Assembly: GCF_039673065.1 (NCBI RefSeq)
Contig: NZ_JBDJKW010000007.1
Coordinates: 1-64,000 of the forward strand
From: Allobosea sp039673065
Lineage (GTDB): Bacteria > Pseudomonadota > Alphaproteobacteria > Rhizobiales > Beijerinckiaceae
Reading direction: 5' to 3'
Length of the DNA stretch: 64,000 bases
Of this stretch, positions 25,405-34,225 are shown piece by piece. The notes under the pieces are model-generated. The model saw nothing but the letters and a program-made list of their open reading frames with translations, had not been told where the DNA came from and did no database searches. Both the position numbers and the translations under genes were made by a program. Every line of letters begins with the position of its first letter. Within the stretch, counting starts at the first letter, position 1.

Positions 25405-26841
25405 ATGGCTTCAGGGGATCAGAACGTCAGGCGCTCCGGTGTCTTCGTGGTCGTCCCGACCACCGACCAGCCGATCATCCTGAAGAAGCTCGCCTGGTCG
25501 GCGCGCGTGCCGGTGTCGCGCGTCGTGCTCGCCACCGAAAGCTCCGAGGTCTGCGAGCCCTGGAGCACGCAGTACAACAACGTGCTGCGCCCGGGCGAGC
25601 CGCTGCGCCACATCCTCGGCCTGCCGGACGGCGGCAGCTATCGGCTCGCAGCCTCCGGCGCGATCGACCAGGGCAAGAGCTGGATGGTGCCGGTCATGGC
25701 CGCCCATTGCGGGCTCGCCCATGGCGAGGCCGTGACGCACAAGGCCGCCGAGGCGCGCCTGCTGATCTGGGGCACGGGCGCGATCGACATCTCCGTCGCC
25801 GATACGGCGCGCGAGGCCGGCGTCACCCAGCAGGAATACCATCTCACCACAAAGATCGACCGCTCGCGCCATCTCTTCGCCGAGGCTGAGCATGCCGGCA
25901 CGCCGGTTCTGGCGCTGGTCCCGCGCGGCGAGGAGGCCGAGCGCGCCGCCGCCATCCTCGGCAAGATCCTGGCCGGGCAGCCGCATCACATCGCCATTGT
26001 CGGCTCGCTCGCCGACATCGTCGCGCCGATCGAGCTCTATCTGCGCTCCGGCGCCTTCCTGCCGCCCGAGGCGCCGCCGCAGCCGACCGCCCCGGTATCA
26101 GCCTCGATGGCGCTGAGGCCGTTCGAGCCGGCGCCGGCCGAGCCGAAAGCCGAGCCTGCCCCAGCCGCCAAGGCCGCCGAGCCGGCCCCGGCTGCGCAGG
26201 CCGTGCCGGATGCCGGGCCTGCCGCGGCCGCGCCGCCGCCGCGCCGTTCCGTTCTCGGCGACGCGCCGACCTCGCCCGGCGGGGCGTCGAAGCTGCCGCT
26301 CGTCGCCGCCGCCTGCGTCCTGCTCGTCGTCGCCGCGGGCGCGGCCTATGTCGTGATGAAGCCGGCGGCCGACCCGGCCGGGGCGCCGCAAGGGGCCGTC
26401 GCCTCGCAGGGCCAGTCGCAGGCCGGCAGCCAGCCACGCCCGCCGGCGGCGCAGACCGTCTCGACCCAGCCCGCCGCCGATCCGGCGCCTGCCGCAGCGC
26501 CGGCGCTGGCGCGCCTCCTGGCGCTGACCCCGCCCGCCGGCAGCAGCTGCGAGGCGCAGGTCTACGAGCTGCGCCCACGCTATGCCGAGGCGCCGGTCGA
26601 GGTGCCCGAGGCGGCGACCGTCGAGGTCGAGGCGCAGGAGATCTGCGGCTTGGCGATCGAGCCGGTCGGCCCGGCCAAGGTACGTTTCCAGAGCGGTACC
26701 GGCCCCTCCGTCGTGGCCTCGAAATCGACGGCCAACCGCCTCGTCTTCAACCCGACCGCGACGCGCGCCGGTATCTCCTCCTTCCCGGTGATCGAGGTGA
26801 CCGAGCCGAAGGCGCTGAAGATCGAGATCAAGCGCCGCTGA
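25405..26841 (+). CDS. Single-pass membrane protein with cytoplasmic and periplasmic domains, unknown function
   Basis: Protein of 478 aa with a strong GAGAGAGGA ribosome binding site. Residues 1 to about 215 form a soluble domain (starting GVFVVVPTTDQPIILKKLAW), followed by an Ala/Pro/Glu-rich linker. A single membrane span (LPLVAAACVLLVVAAGAAYVV, near residue 300) leads to a second Pro/Ala/Gln linker and a C-terminal beta-rich domain of about 110 residues with two cysteines. With no N-terminal signal, the first domain is probably cytoplasmic and the last periplasmic, an arrangement suited to passing information across the inner membrane. It is the last plus-strand gene before the shared terminator. 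Confidence 0.75.
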   Translation: MASGDQNVRRSGVFVVVPTTDQPIILKKLAWSARVPVSRVVLATESSEVCEPWSTQYNNVLRPGEPLRHILGLPDGGSYRLAASGAIDQGKSWMVPVMAAHCGLAHGEAVTHKAAEARLLIWGTGAIDISVADTAREAGVTQQEYHLTTKIDRSRHLFAEAEHAGTPVLALVPRGEEAERAAAILGKILAGQPHHIAIVGSLADIVAPIELYLRSGAFLPPEAPPQPTAPVSASMALRPFEPAPAEPKAEPAPAAKAAEPAPAAQAVPDAGPAAAAPPPRRSVLGDAPTSPGGASKLPLVAAACVLLVVAAGAAYVVMKPAADPAGAPQGAVASQGQSQAGSQPRPPAAQTVSTQPAADPAPAAAPALARLLALTPPAGSSCEAQVYELRPRYAEAPVEVPEAATVEVEAQEICGLAIEPVGPAKVRFQSGTGPSVVASKSTANRLVFNPTATRAGISSFPVIEVTEPKALKIEIKRR

Positions 26842-26876
26842 GCGGCGGGACCGGCATCCGCAACATCGCTGTCACG

Positions 26877-26910
26877 AAAAAAGCCCCGCGAGATGATCGC
26901 GGGGCTTTTT
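26877..26910. terminator. Bidirectional Rho-independent terminator between the two converging gene sets
   Basis: A nine-base GC stem (26883-26891 with 26897-26905) with a five-base loop is flanked by six As on the left and five Ts on the right, so it terminates both strands. It serves the plus-strand 23229-26841 set and the minus-strand operon ending at 26926. Confidence 0.95.
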
Positions 26911-26925
26911 CAATCGCTCGCGGCG

Positions 26926-29900
26926 TCACAGCCCGGCGCGCGTCAGCCCGCGCCAGAGCCCCCAGGGCGGCGGGTCGCTGGTCGGCGAGATCTGCCGGAT
27001 GGCGGCGAGGCGCCCGGCGATCAGGGCGAGCGCGATCGAGGGCAGCGCCATCAGCATGTGATGCGAGGTGGCTGCCGCGATGAAGGTCATCGGCTGTCCC
27101 ATCACCGGCAGCAGGCCGATCGCATTGCCCCAGGAAATGCTCCAGTGCAGCGCGAAGATGGTGGCGACGCCGACCAGCACGATCGCGGTGCCCTTGTTGG
27201 CGCCCTCCTGGGCCGAGCCCATGGCGCGCTCGCGCATCAGGGTCACCGCGAGGCCGAGCAGGCCGGCGATGGTGATCACCTGCGCGGCGAGCAAGGCGAG
27301 CGCCGCGGGCAAACCGAAGCGCACGGCCAGGAATGTGGCGATGAAGTCGTTCTGCACCACCGGCAGCCGCACGAGGTCGCTCACCGTGAAGCGGCTCGTC
27401 GCATCCTCGGCGATCTCGCTCCTGCGCTCGGCGATCGGCGTGTGCGGCGTGCCGGGCAGCATGGCGCAGAGCGAGACCGGCGAGGGCGGCAGCTCGTCGA
27501 GGGCGCGGCGGATCTCCACCGGCGTGCGGTCGAGGCCGAGATCGAGCCTCGCCAGCGTGCAGGGCATTTCGGCCAGCGCGACCTTGGATTGCAGCAGCTG
27601 GAAGCCGAGATCGCGATGGATCACGTCGGGCAGGCGCTGCTCGCCGTCGGCGACCGCCTCGCGCTTCACGGCGTGATCGAGATCGTACCAGGTGATCAGG
27701 CGCTCGGCCGGCTTGTTGAGCGAGCCGGCGCGGGCCCGCTCCAGCACCTCGATCGCCGCCATGCGCTCCTTCGGCAGCGTCCACAGCCCGGAGATGCCGT
27801 AGCTCACCAGATTGGGGAAGATGTAGATCAGCGCGGCGTTGATGCCGAGCAGCGTCACCAGCACCAGGGCGAGCACGCCGCCGCGCGGCCAGCCGAGGCG
27901 GCGCACCTTGCGCTGCGGCGCATCGGCCCGCCGCAGGAAGACGCGCATGATCGCGAAGAGGCGCTTCAGCGTGCTCGGCAGCAGGAAGGCGAAGGCCAGC
28001 ACCACCGCCGTGGTCATCATGATCAGCACCGGCGAGTAGTCGCTCTTGAGGAACGGTACCGCGGTCTGGAACAGGATGAAGATCAGCAGCGTGCCCAGGC
28101 TGACGCTCAGCCAGGAGATGTAGTTGCGCTGGTTGTAGAAGAAGTCGATCCGCGAGAAGCCCAGGAAGATGTGCGCCAGCACCAGCACCAGCGCGATCTT
28201 GCCGACCTCGACCGGCTGGAAGCCGGCGACGCCGGTCTCGGTGCCGACCACCGCCCAGACGACGAAGCCGCTCAGGATGACGATCGCCGGCACGGCCCGC
28301 AGCAGCTGGTCCTTGAAGCCGGCCCCCATGAAGAAGGAGCGCGGCAGCGCGGCGATGGCGCGCTGCGGCTGGCAGGCGATGACGATCGCCACCACCGGCA
28401 CGAGGTCGAAGAACAGCAGCTTGTTCTTCTCGGCATGGATGGTGAAGTCGGTCTTCTCCGCGTCGATGCCGAGCGCCAGCAGCGTCAGGCTGCCGAGACA
28501 GCACAGCATCAGGAGGCCGAGCCAGGTGACCCGCAGCGCCGTCGCGAAGCGCGAGCCGACCATGATCGCCACGCAGGCGATGGCGTAGGCGATGATCGTC
28601 GCATGCAGCGCCGATTCATAGGAGATCGAGACCCCGCCCAGCCGCGACAGCTCGGGCGAGAGCGCCAGCATCGTCGTCGCGCCGATCAGCGCGGTGGCGC
28701 CGAGCGCGCCGACCAGCCTGACCAGGATGGCGCTGCGCCGGAAGGCGGTGGCGGAATGCAGCGCCGAGAGCACGCCGAACAGCGCGACCGACAGGACCAG
28801 CGCCAACCGCACCGCGCGTTCGGCGCCGTTGAGCGAGGAGAGCGGGTTGCCGATCTCGGCCGCGGACATCGGCTGGCGCGGCGGTGTCACCACCGGGCGG
28901 ATGCCGTCGGTAGCGGCGCTGGCGCGCAGCGCCTCGGCATCCTCCGGCGCAAAGCGATGCGTCTTGCTCAGCGGCGTCAGGCGCAGCGGCAGGCGGCCGT
29001 TCGCCTCGCTGCCGATCTCGACCGCATAGCGCGTGCGCCCGATGATCATGTGGCTGAGGCGCGACGGGCCGTCGGGATCGAGCTCCCAGGCGATGTCGGT
29101 GAAGTCGGTGACACGCTGGTTACCGCGCGCGAACACCACGGGCGGCCGCGGTGCGTCGACCGCGTCGCCCGGCGCCAGGAAATAGCTGCCGCCGCGCGTC
29201 ATGATGCTGAGCGACTTGAAGGGCAGGGCGGTGGCCGCGACATGCGCCTCCTCCCGGACCGAGCAGGTCAGGCGCCCGCCCAGCGAGACGATGCGGTCCT
29301 CGCCGCGCTCGTCGGCGGCGATCATGCCGGTGACCACCGCGCGCACCCGGTCGTTGGTCTTGCGCGGCTGGCAGACGGGCAGCGCCTCGCCGTCGAGCCG
29401 CAGCGTCGAGATCGGGCCGGCGGAATCGATGGTGAGCTTGCGCGCGGCCGGCTTGCCAGCCTCGGTCAGGGTCAGCGCCAGCCGGCCCGGGCTCGCCTCG
29501 TCCACGGCGATGCTCAGGGCGCCCGCCGCGATGCGGTCGCCGGGCTGGAAGCGCCAGCGCGCCGAGAAGCTGCCGGCACCGTTCTGGTAGTCGAGCCAGA
29601 GGCGGCGATTGTTGGCGACGTTGCGGATGGTGACGCGGCCGTCCGCCTGCCGGCTCAAGCTCACATGGCGGGCCTCGGCCGCATCGAAGCGCTGCGGCTG
29701 CAGCAGCTCGCGTCGGCCGATCGTCAGGCTGTCGCCGCGGGCCAGCGTCAGGTCGAGATGGTCGAGGCTGACCACCGGGCGCGCCGTTGCGATCAGATAG
29801 CTCGCATTGTGCCACCAGAAGGCGAGGATGCCGAGGCAGGCTGCGAGCAGCAGCAGGCCGGTCAGCGCGTTGCCAGCGGAGCCCACGCGCAGGCGTGGCA

Positions 29901-29964
29901 GGCGGAAGGGCCGGAAGTCGAGCCAGCGGCCGACGAGCTGGCGCAGGGCGGTGGTCTCGCTCAC
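26926..29964 (-). CDS. SEDS-family (FtsW/RodA-like) membrane protein with FHA-like N-terminal domain
   Basis: Protein of 1012 aa. The C-terminal two thirds is a SEDS polymerase: FQPVEVGKIALVL (582-594), SDYSP (641-645), QNDF (871-874, where the catalytic aspartate of FtsW/RodA is expected) and GLLPVMGQPMTFI (950-962). A long non-membrane insert (about 730-860) precedes the NDF motif. After an early membrane segment (32-51) lies a domain resembling FHA (IGRRE at 82-86, ARHVSLS at 98-104, GRVTIRN, and a W-R-F-x-P-G-D segment near 137-143). Usual FtsW/RodA proteins are about 370-420 aa, so this form is much enlarged. It overlaps the transpeptidase stop by four bases, as a SEDS-bPBP pair would require. 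Confidence 0.85.
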   Translation of the reverse strand: MSETTALRQLVGRWLDFRPFRLPRLRVGSAGNALTGLLLLAACLGILAFWWHNASYLIATARPVVSLDHLDLTLARGDSLTIGRRELLQPQRFDAAEARHVSLSRQADGRVTIRNVANNRRLWLDYQNGAGSFSARWRFQPGDRIAAGALSIAVDEASPGRLALTLTEAGKPAARKLTIDSAGPISTLRLDGEALPVCQPRKTNDRVRAVVTGMIAADERGEDRIVSLGGRLTCSVREEAHVAATALPFKSLSIMTRGGSYFLAPGDAVDAPRPPVVFARGNQRVTDFTDIAWELDPDGPSRLSHMIIGRTRYAVEIGSEANGRLPLRLTPLSKTHRFAPEDAEALRASAATDGIRPVVTPPRQPMSAAEIGNPLSSLNGAERAVRLALVLSVALFGVLSALHSATAFRRSAILVRLVGALGATALIGATTMLALSPELSRLGGVSISYESALHATIIAYAIACVAIMVGSRFATALRVTWLGLLMLCCLGSLTLLALGIDAEKTDFTIHAEKNKLLFFDLVPVVAIVIACQPQRAIAALPRSFFMGAGFKDQLLRAVPAIVILSGFVVWAVVGTETGVAGFQPVEVGKIALVLVLAHIFLGFSRIDFFYNQRNYISWLSVSLGTLLIFILFQTAVPFLKSDYSPVLIMMTTAVVLAFAFLLPSTLKRLFAIMRVFLRRADAPQRKVRRLGWPRGGVLALVLVTLLGINAALIYIFPNLVSYGISGLWTLPKERMAAIEVLERARAGSLNKPAERLITWYDLDHAVKREAVADGEQRLPDVIHRDLGFQLLQSKVALAEMPCTLARLDLGLDRTPVEIRRALDELPPSPVSLCAMLPGTPHTPIAERRSEIAEDATSRFTVSDLVRLPVVQNDFIATFLAVRFGLPAALALLAAQVITIAGLLGLAVTLMRERAMGSAQEGANKGTAIVLVGVATIFALHWSISWGNAIGLLPVMGQPMTFIAAATSHHMLMALPSIALALIAGRLAAIRQISPTSDPPPWGLWRGLTRAGL

Positions 29965-32618
29965 TTCCGGTCTCCCAGCGCGGCGACCTTGCCGAGCAGC
30001 CCGGCCATCAGGCGGCCGCAGGCGCGCCCGCCGGTCTCACGTGTATGCGAGACCAGGCAGGTGAAGGCGACGCGCTTGCGGCCGGCGACGTCGTTCATCC
30101 AGCCGGCGAACCAGGCCGAGTTCATGCCGTCGGTGGTGTCGGCGGTGCCGGTCTTGCCGAAGATGCGGCGCCGGACCTCGGGCGGCAGCGAGGCCATCAC
30201 GCCGGCCGCCGTGCCGCCGGGCGAATTGACCACGCCGAACAGGCCTCGCTGGGCCGCATCGAGATAGACCTCGGCCTGGCGCGGATCCATGCCCGGGATC
30301 ACCGGCTCGCCCTCGCCGGTCTGCGGCGCCTCGGCGACGTCGTCGACCGGCTTCAGCACGCGCGGGCGGATGACCTTGCGCGCGCCGAGCGAGCCGTAGA
30401 TCGAGGCCATCGCCACCGGCGTCGCCCGGACGCCCTGGCCGTAGGAGTTGGTGACGAGGTCGATGCGGCGGGCATTGCGCTTGTCCTCGACCGCTAGGTC
30501 GAGCGCCTCGCCGGTTAGGCGCTGGGCGCCGGGCACGATGCCGCGGGTCAGGTCGATCCCCGGCTGCACGGCCTTGCCGGGCTGGGTGATCGGGTAGAGG
30601 TGCTCGGTCAGGCGCGCGAGGGTGGTGCCGGTGCGCTCGGCCACCGTGGTCGGCCGGCCGCCGACCTTGCGCCCGTCCATCACCAGCGCCACGCCGGCGA
30701 ACCAGAGGTTGGACGACTTGATCAGCGCCTCGCAGAAGCCGATCTGCGCGCCGCGGCCGCCATCGGGGCAGCCGGTCTGCGCCGGCGAGAGGATGCCGAC
30801 ATTGAAGCCGGCACCGCCATAGTTCGTGATCTGCACGCCGTCGACATTGAGCCCGCCGCCGCCGGGAATGCCGAACATCTGGGCCTGCTGGGCCGGCGGG
30901 GTGCGGCCGAGGATGATGTCGTTGAGCCGCGGCATCTCCTCGGAGGCGAGTATGCCGGCGAGGCCCGTCACCAGCTTGAAGGTCGAGCCGGGCATGGTGT
31001 GCACGTCGCCGGCGCGCCAGCCATGGCCGGCCAGCGGGCTGTCGCTGTCGCGCCCGGTCGAAAGCGCCTGGATGTCCCAGCTGTGCATGCCGGGCACGAA
31101 ATCCGGCCAGCTCGCCAGCGCCAGGATCGAGCCCGGCTCGTCGCCTGCGTCCATCAGAACCACGACGGCGCGGCCGTCGCCCTGGTCCGGCGGCTCCTGC
31201 TCGGGCGCCAGGTTGACCGGCAGCGGGCCGGGCCGGCGCGGGCGCTTGCCGCGGCCGAGACGTTCACCCATATGGCCGTAGACCGCTTCCTGGGCCAGCT
31301 TCTGCAGCCGCGGCTCGACGGTGAGCACCAGGTCCTGGCGCGTGCGCGCCCGGCCGAGCGCCGCCGAGAGCGAGCCGACATCGCCCGAGCCGTAGCCGAT
31401 CATCGCCGTCAGGCCGAGCTCGTCGACCACCGGCAGCGGAATGCCGTTGGCGTCGAGCGCCGGCGAGCCGTCGGCGAAGGCGAGGCCGCGGCTGGCGCCG
31501 CTGCGGCGCTGCGTGACCGAGCCGCGCCAGTCGAGCTCGCAGACGAGCTGCGTCTTGTCGCGCTCGCAATCGGCCTCGATATGCGAGGAGCGCCAGAGCT
31601 TGACCTTGCCGTCCTCCGGCTTGGCGCCGCCTGAGCCGAGGATCTCGCGGGCACGCGGCGGCACGGCGCGCACCGGCGTGCCCTCGAAGCCGATCTCGAC
31701 CTCGCGCCGGCGCTGGCCGGTGATGGTGAAGCGCCAGCCATGCGGCAGGCCGCTCTGGGCCTCTTCGGCGCAGGTGGCGAAGGCGTCGCTGTCGGAGCAG
31801 ACCCGTTCGGCGGCGATGCTCATGCCCGCCAGCCGCACCGTCTGCGAATCGCGCTTGGGATCGAGATTGGCGCGCTCGTTGCCGATGCGGATCAGGCCGG
31901 GCTCGAGGATCATGTCGATGGTGACGCGGCGGTTGCCGGCCGGCAGGCGGGTGCCGAGCACCAGCCGGTCCTCCGGGCTGCGCAGCGGGCCGAACAGCGC
32001 CCAGTCGGAGAGCTGGCGGGCGCGGCGCGTGGCGAAGTCGGAGAAGTCGCGCGGCGGTGGTACGGCGCCGGGCAGGAGGTTCAGCGGCGCCGCGAGGTCG
32101 GTCGACTGGGCGACGCGTGCGGTCCAGCTCGGCGGGCGGCAGCCGGCGGGGACGACCGGCAGGCTCAGCGGCGTGCCGTCGGCGCAGCGCTGGTCGGCGG
32201 CACGGTCGTCGCGGGCGCCGGCGACGAGGAAGGAGTTGTTCCAGGCCAGCATCTCGGAGCGGACCTGGGCGCCGGCCGGCAGGGTGCAGAGCCGGTCGAG
32301 CAGGGTGCGCGAGAAGCCCTTGGTGCCCTGCGGCGTCGGCACCGCCAGCGACGGGTCGAACAGCGCCTCGCAGGGTTGCGAGCGGATCACCGGCCCGGTC
32401 GGGTCGAGCCAGATCAGCCCGGTCGAGACCGCCTGGGCGAACAGGTCCTCGTTGGAGCGGCTGGTCTCGGTGAAGTCCGGCTGCTTGATCCAGGCGCGGC
32501 TGGCGGCGAGTTCGCCGATCAGCCCGCCGGAGAGCCAGAGGAAGCCGGCGATGGTGACGAGCGCGACCGCCAGCGCCGTCAGGCTGCGCCGCAGGCCCTT
32601 GAGCAGCGGATGGTTCAT
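29961..32618 (-). CDS. Penicillin-binding protein, transpeptidase domain (SEDS partner)
   Basis: Protein of 885 aa with an N-terminal membrane anchor (about residues 12-36) and a periplasmic body. All three transpeptidase motifs are present: S545-T-F-K548, S635-S-N637 and K822-T-G824. A segment before the catalytic domain (QDLVLTVEPRLQKLAQEAV, 428-446) is typical of class B PBPs. The first 400 residues do not resemble a normal PBP2/FtsI pedestal, contain several cysteines (C83, C111, C144, C160 and others) and have no visible glycosyltransferase motif. Four-base overlaps join it to the 495-aa protein upstream and the SEDS gene downstream. It is expected to crosslink glycan made by that SEDS protein. 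Confidence 0.88.
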   Translation of the reverse strand: MNHPLLKGLRRSLTALAVALVTIAGFLWLSGGLIGELAASRAWIKQPDFTETSRSNEDLFAQAVSTGLIWLDPTGPVIRSQPCEALFDPSLAVPTPQGTKGFSRTLLDRLCTLPAGAQVRSEMLAWNNSFLVAGARDDRAADQRCADGTPLSLPVVPAGCRPPSWTARVAQSTDLAAPLNLLPGAVPPPRDFSDFATRRARQLSDWALFGPLRSPEDRLVLGTRLPAGNRRVTIDMILEPGLIRIGNERANLDPKRDSQTVRLAGMSIAAERVCSDSDAFATCAEEAQSGLPHGWRFTITGQRRREVEIGFEGTPVRAVPPRAREILGSGGAKPEDGKVKLWRSSHIEADCERDKTQLVCELDWRGSVTQRRSGASRGLAFADGSPALDANGIPLPVVDELGLTAMIGYGSGDVGSLSAALGRARTRQDLVLTVEPRLQKLAQEAVYGHMGERLGRGKRPRRPGPLPVNLAPEQEPPDQGDGRAVVVLMDAGDEPGSILALASWPDFVPGMHSWDIQALSTGRDSDSPLAGHGWRAGDVHTMPGSTFKLVTGLAGILASEEMPRLNDIILGRTPPAQQAQMFGIPGGGGLNVDGVQITNYGGAGFNVGILSPAQTGCPDGGRGAQIGFCEALIKSSNLWFAGVALVMDGRKVGGRPTTVAERTGTTLARLTEHLYPITQPGKAVQPGIDLTRGIVPGAQRLTGEALDLAVEDKRNARRIDLVTNSYGQGVRATPVAMASIYGSLGARKVIRPRVLKPVDDVAEAPQTGEGEPVIPGMDPRQAEVYLDAAQRGLFGVVNSPGGTAAGVMASLPPEVRRRIFGKTGTADTTDGMNSAWFAGWMNDVAGRKRVAFTCLVSHTRETGGRACGRLMAGLLGKVAALGDRK

Positions 32619-34102
32619 CGCGCCGCCTCCCGGTACTCGACGACCAGCGGGCCGAGCACGAAGGGCCCGTTCGGCGGCACGACGCAGGTACCGGCCGGCT
32701 GCGCCTTGCGGTCGCCGAGCAGCCAGACGTCGCCGGCCGACTGCACGGCGACGCCGCCCGGCGCGGCGGCGATGAAGCCGACGGGGTTGTGGTCGTAGAG
32801 CGCGTCGAGCCGCTCGACCGCGCCCGAGCCGAACTGCACGCGCACCGCCTCGCCGAGCCAGTCGAAGGTGCCGTAGCCGCGGGCCGACTGGTCGGGCCCG
32901 AAGGAGATCGGCGTCTGCTCGCGCGGCAGGCCGATATAGCCGAACTCGCCCTCCTCGAGCATCAGCACCGAGCGCTTGCGGTTGTCGAAGCCGAGCGTGT
33001 CGGCGCGGAATTCGCCGCCGCTGCGGGTGTAGCGCAGCTCGCGCCGGTCATAGCGCCTGGCGTCGCGCCCCTGGACCACGATGCTGTCGCGCTGGGCCAG
33101 CATGGCCGAGGAGAGCAGGCGGCCGCCATGGCTGCGCTCGACCCAGTAGCGCGCGATCTTGCGTCCGCCGAGCTGTTCGGGGATCGCAAGGCCGATCACC
33201 GCCAGATGCGGTCCGCGCGGCGGCTGGCCCTGCAGGCGGCCGGGCCGCTTGTCGAGGATGACGTCGACCATGCCGAGTGAGACCCGCCCGGTCTGCGGCC
33301 GGATGCCGAGGATCTCGTAGCGCGCGTCGATGCCGCTGTCGGGCGGGATCGCCAGCGTCTCGACCTGGATCGCCTGGCCGCGGGCTTCGGGCGTCTGGGG
33401 CAGGGCGGTCAGGAGCGGAAGCCCGCCGGCCTCGCGCGCCGAGGCGTCGACCGGGTAGCGGCCGAGGAAGAAGATCGTCCCGGCCGGCAGGTCGGGATGG
33501 ACGGCGGCCGTCAGCATCTCGCTGCGCGAGAAGGCGAAGCGCGCCTGGCCGGGATAGAGCCCACCCGGCGTCGCGGCGCCGATCACCGGCTGGCCGATCG
33601 CGATGTCGGCATCCTGGCGGATCACCACCTCGCCGCGCGGAAGGCGCCCGGCGGGCGGGGCGTGGACGCCATGGCCGAGATAGACCGCGACCGGCGCGCC
33701 GGCATGCAGGCTCTGCTCGACATGGACGCTGACGCCGATATCGGGGTCGATCACGTCGCGAAAGCGCTGCTCGATGCGATCGGCGAGGAAGCGCCCGAGC
33801 TCCTGCGCGCCGGGCAGCGCTTCGGCCGTGAGCACCACCAGCGAGGTGAAGGGCGTGTCGATCGGCTGCGGGCCGCTGCCGCCATCGACCAGGGTGATGC
33901 CGCGCTGGCGGTCGATCAAATCCTCCAGCGAGACCTTGCCGTCCTTGGTCGGCTGGCCGCCGCGCGTCAGCTGCAGCAGCGGCTTGCGCCAGAGATTCTC
34001 GATGTCCGGCATCGGCTCGCCGGCTTCGCCCGCCACCGCCCGCAGGCAGCTGAGCTGCCGCGGATCGTGCATCACGAGGTCCATCAGGTCGGGGAGGGCC
34101 AT
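32615..34102 (-). CDS. Soluble protein of unknown function, 495 aa, in the SEDS/transpeptidase operon
   Basis: No signal or membrane segment, so probably cytoplasmic. The N-terminal part (about residues 80-170) has alternating strands and a helix (FTSLVVLTAEALPGAQELG, then RIEQRFRDVIDP). The rest is mainly beta. Its last 50 residues (DVWLLGDRKAQPAGTCVVPP, then FVLGPLVVEYR) could be an FHA-like or other beta-sandwich end. The arrangement next to a SEDS-PBP pair recalls actinobacterial fha-rodA-pbpA loci, but that is only an analogy. It starts four bases after the stop of the 34-aa ORF and overlaps the transpeptidase by four bases. No family recognised. Confidence 0.75.
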   Translation of the reverse strand: MALPDLMDLVMHDPRQLSCLRAVAGEAGEPMPDIENLWRKPLLQLTRGGQPTKDGKVSLEDLIDRQRGITLVDGGSGPQPIDTPFTSLVVLTAEALPGAQELGRFLADRIEQRFRDVIDPDIGVSVHVEQSLHAGAPVAVYLGHGVHAPPAGRLPRGEVVIRQDADIAIGQPVIGAATPGGLYPGQARFAFSRSEMLTAAVHPDLPAGTIFFLGRYPVDASAREAGGLPLLTALPQTPEARGQAIQVETLAIPPDSGIDARYEILGIRPQTGRVSLGMVDVILDKRPGRLQGQPPRGPHLAVIGLAIPEQLGGRKIARYWVERSHGGRLLSSAMLAQRDSIVVQGRDARRYDRRELRYTRSGGEFRADTLGFDNRKRSVLMLEEGEFGYIGLPREQTPISFGPDQSARGYGTFDWLGEAVRVQFGSGAVERLDALYDHNPVGFIAAAPGGVAVQSAGDVWLLGDRKAQPAGTCVVPPNGPFVLGPLVVEYREAAR

Positions 34103-34106
34103 GAGG

Positions 34107-34211
34107 TCAGCTCACTCGGCAGGAAGGGACGGCCCGCGAGGCGGGCGCGAAACGGACAGGCGGCAAGCCTGCGATTGCAGCGGTCAGGGACGGTTTCGGC
34201 AGGGTTGCCAT
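34107..34211 (-). CDS. Possible 34-aa small ORF inside the operon
   Basis: It fills the only real gap in the operon. It begins 14 bases after the stop of the Hsp70-like gene, has a strong ribosome binding site (GAGGGAGG about six bases before the ATG) and ends four bases before the start of the 495-aa gene. The product begins MATLPKPSLTAAIAGLPPVR and is basic, with no membrane segment. It may be a true small protein or only a coupling device that carries ribosomes to the next gene, whose own ribosome binding site is weak. Confidence 0.45.
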   Translation of the reverse strand: MATLPKPSLTAAIAGLPPVRFAPASRAVPSCRVS

Positions 34212-34225
34212 CACCGGCCTCCCTC

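Noticed and set aside
26893..30267. A long plus-strand open frame opposite the SEDS and transpeptidase genes
   Set aside because: Low-complexity translation that begins within the terminator region; the SEDS and PBP motifs are on the other strand.
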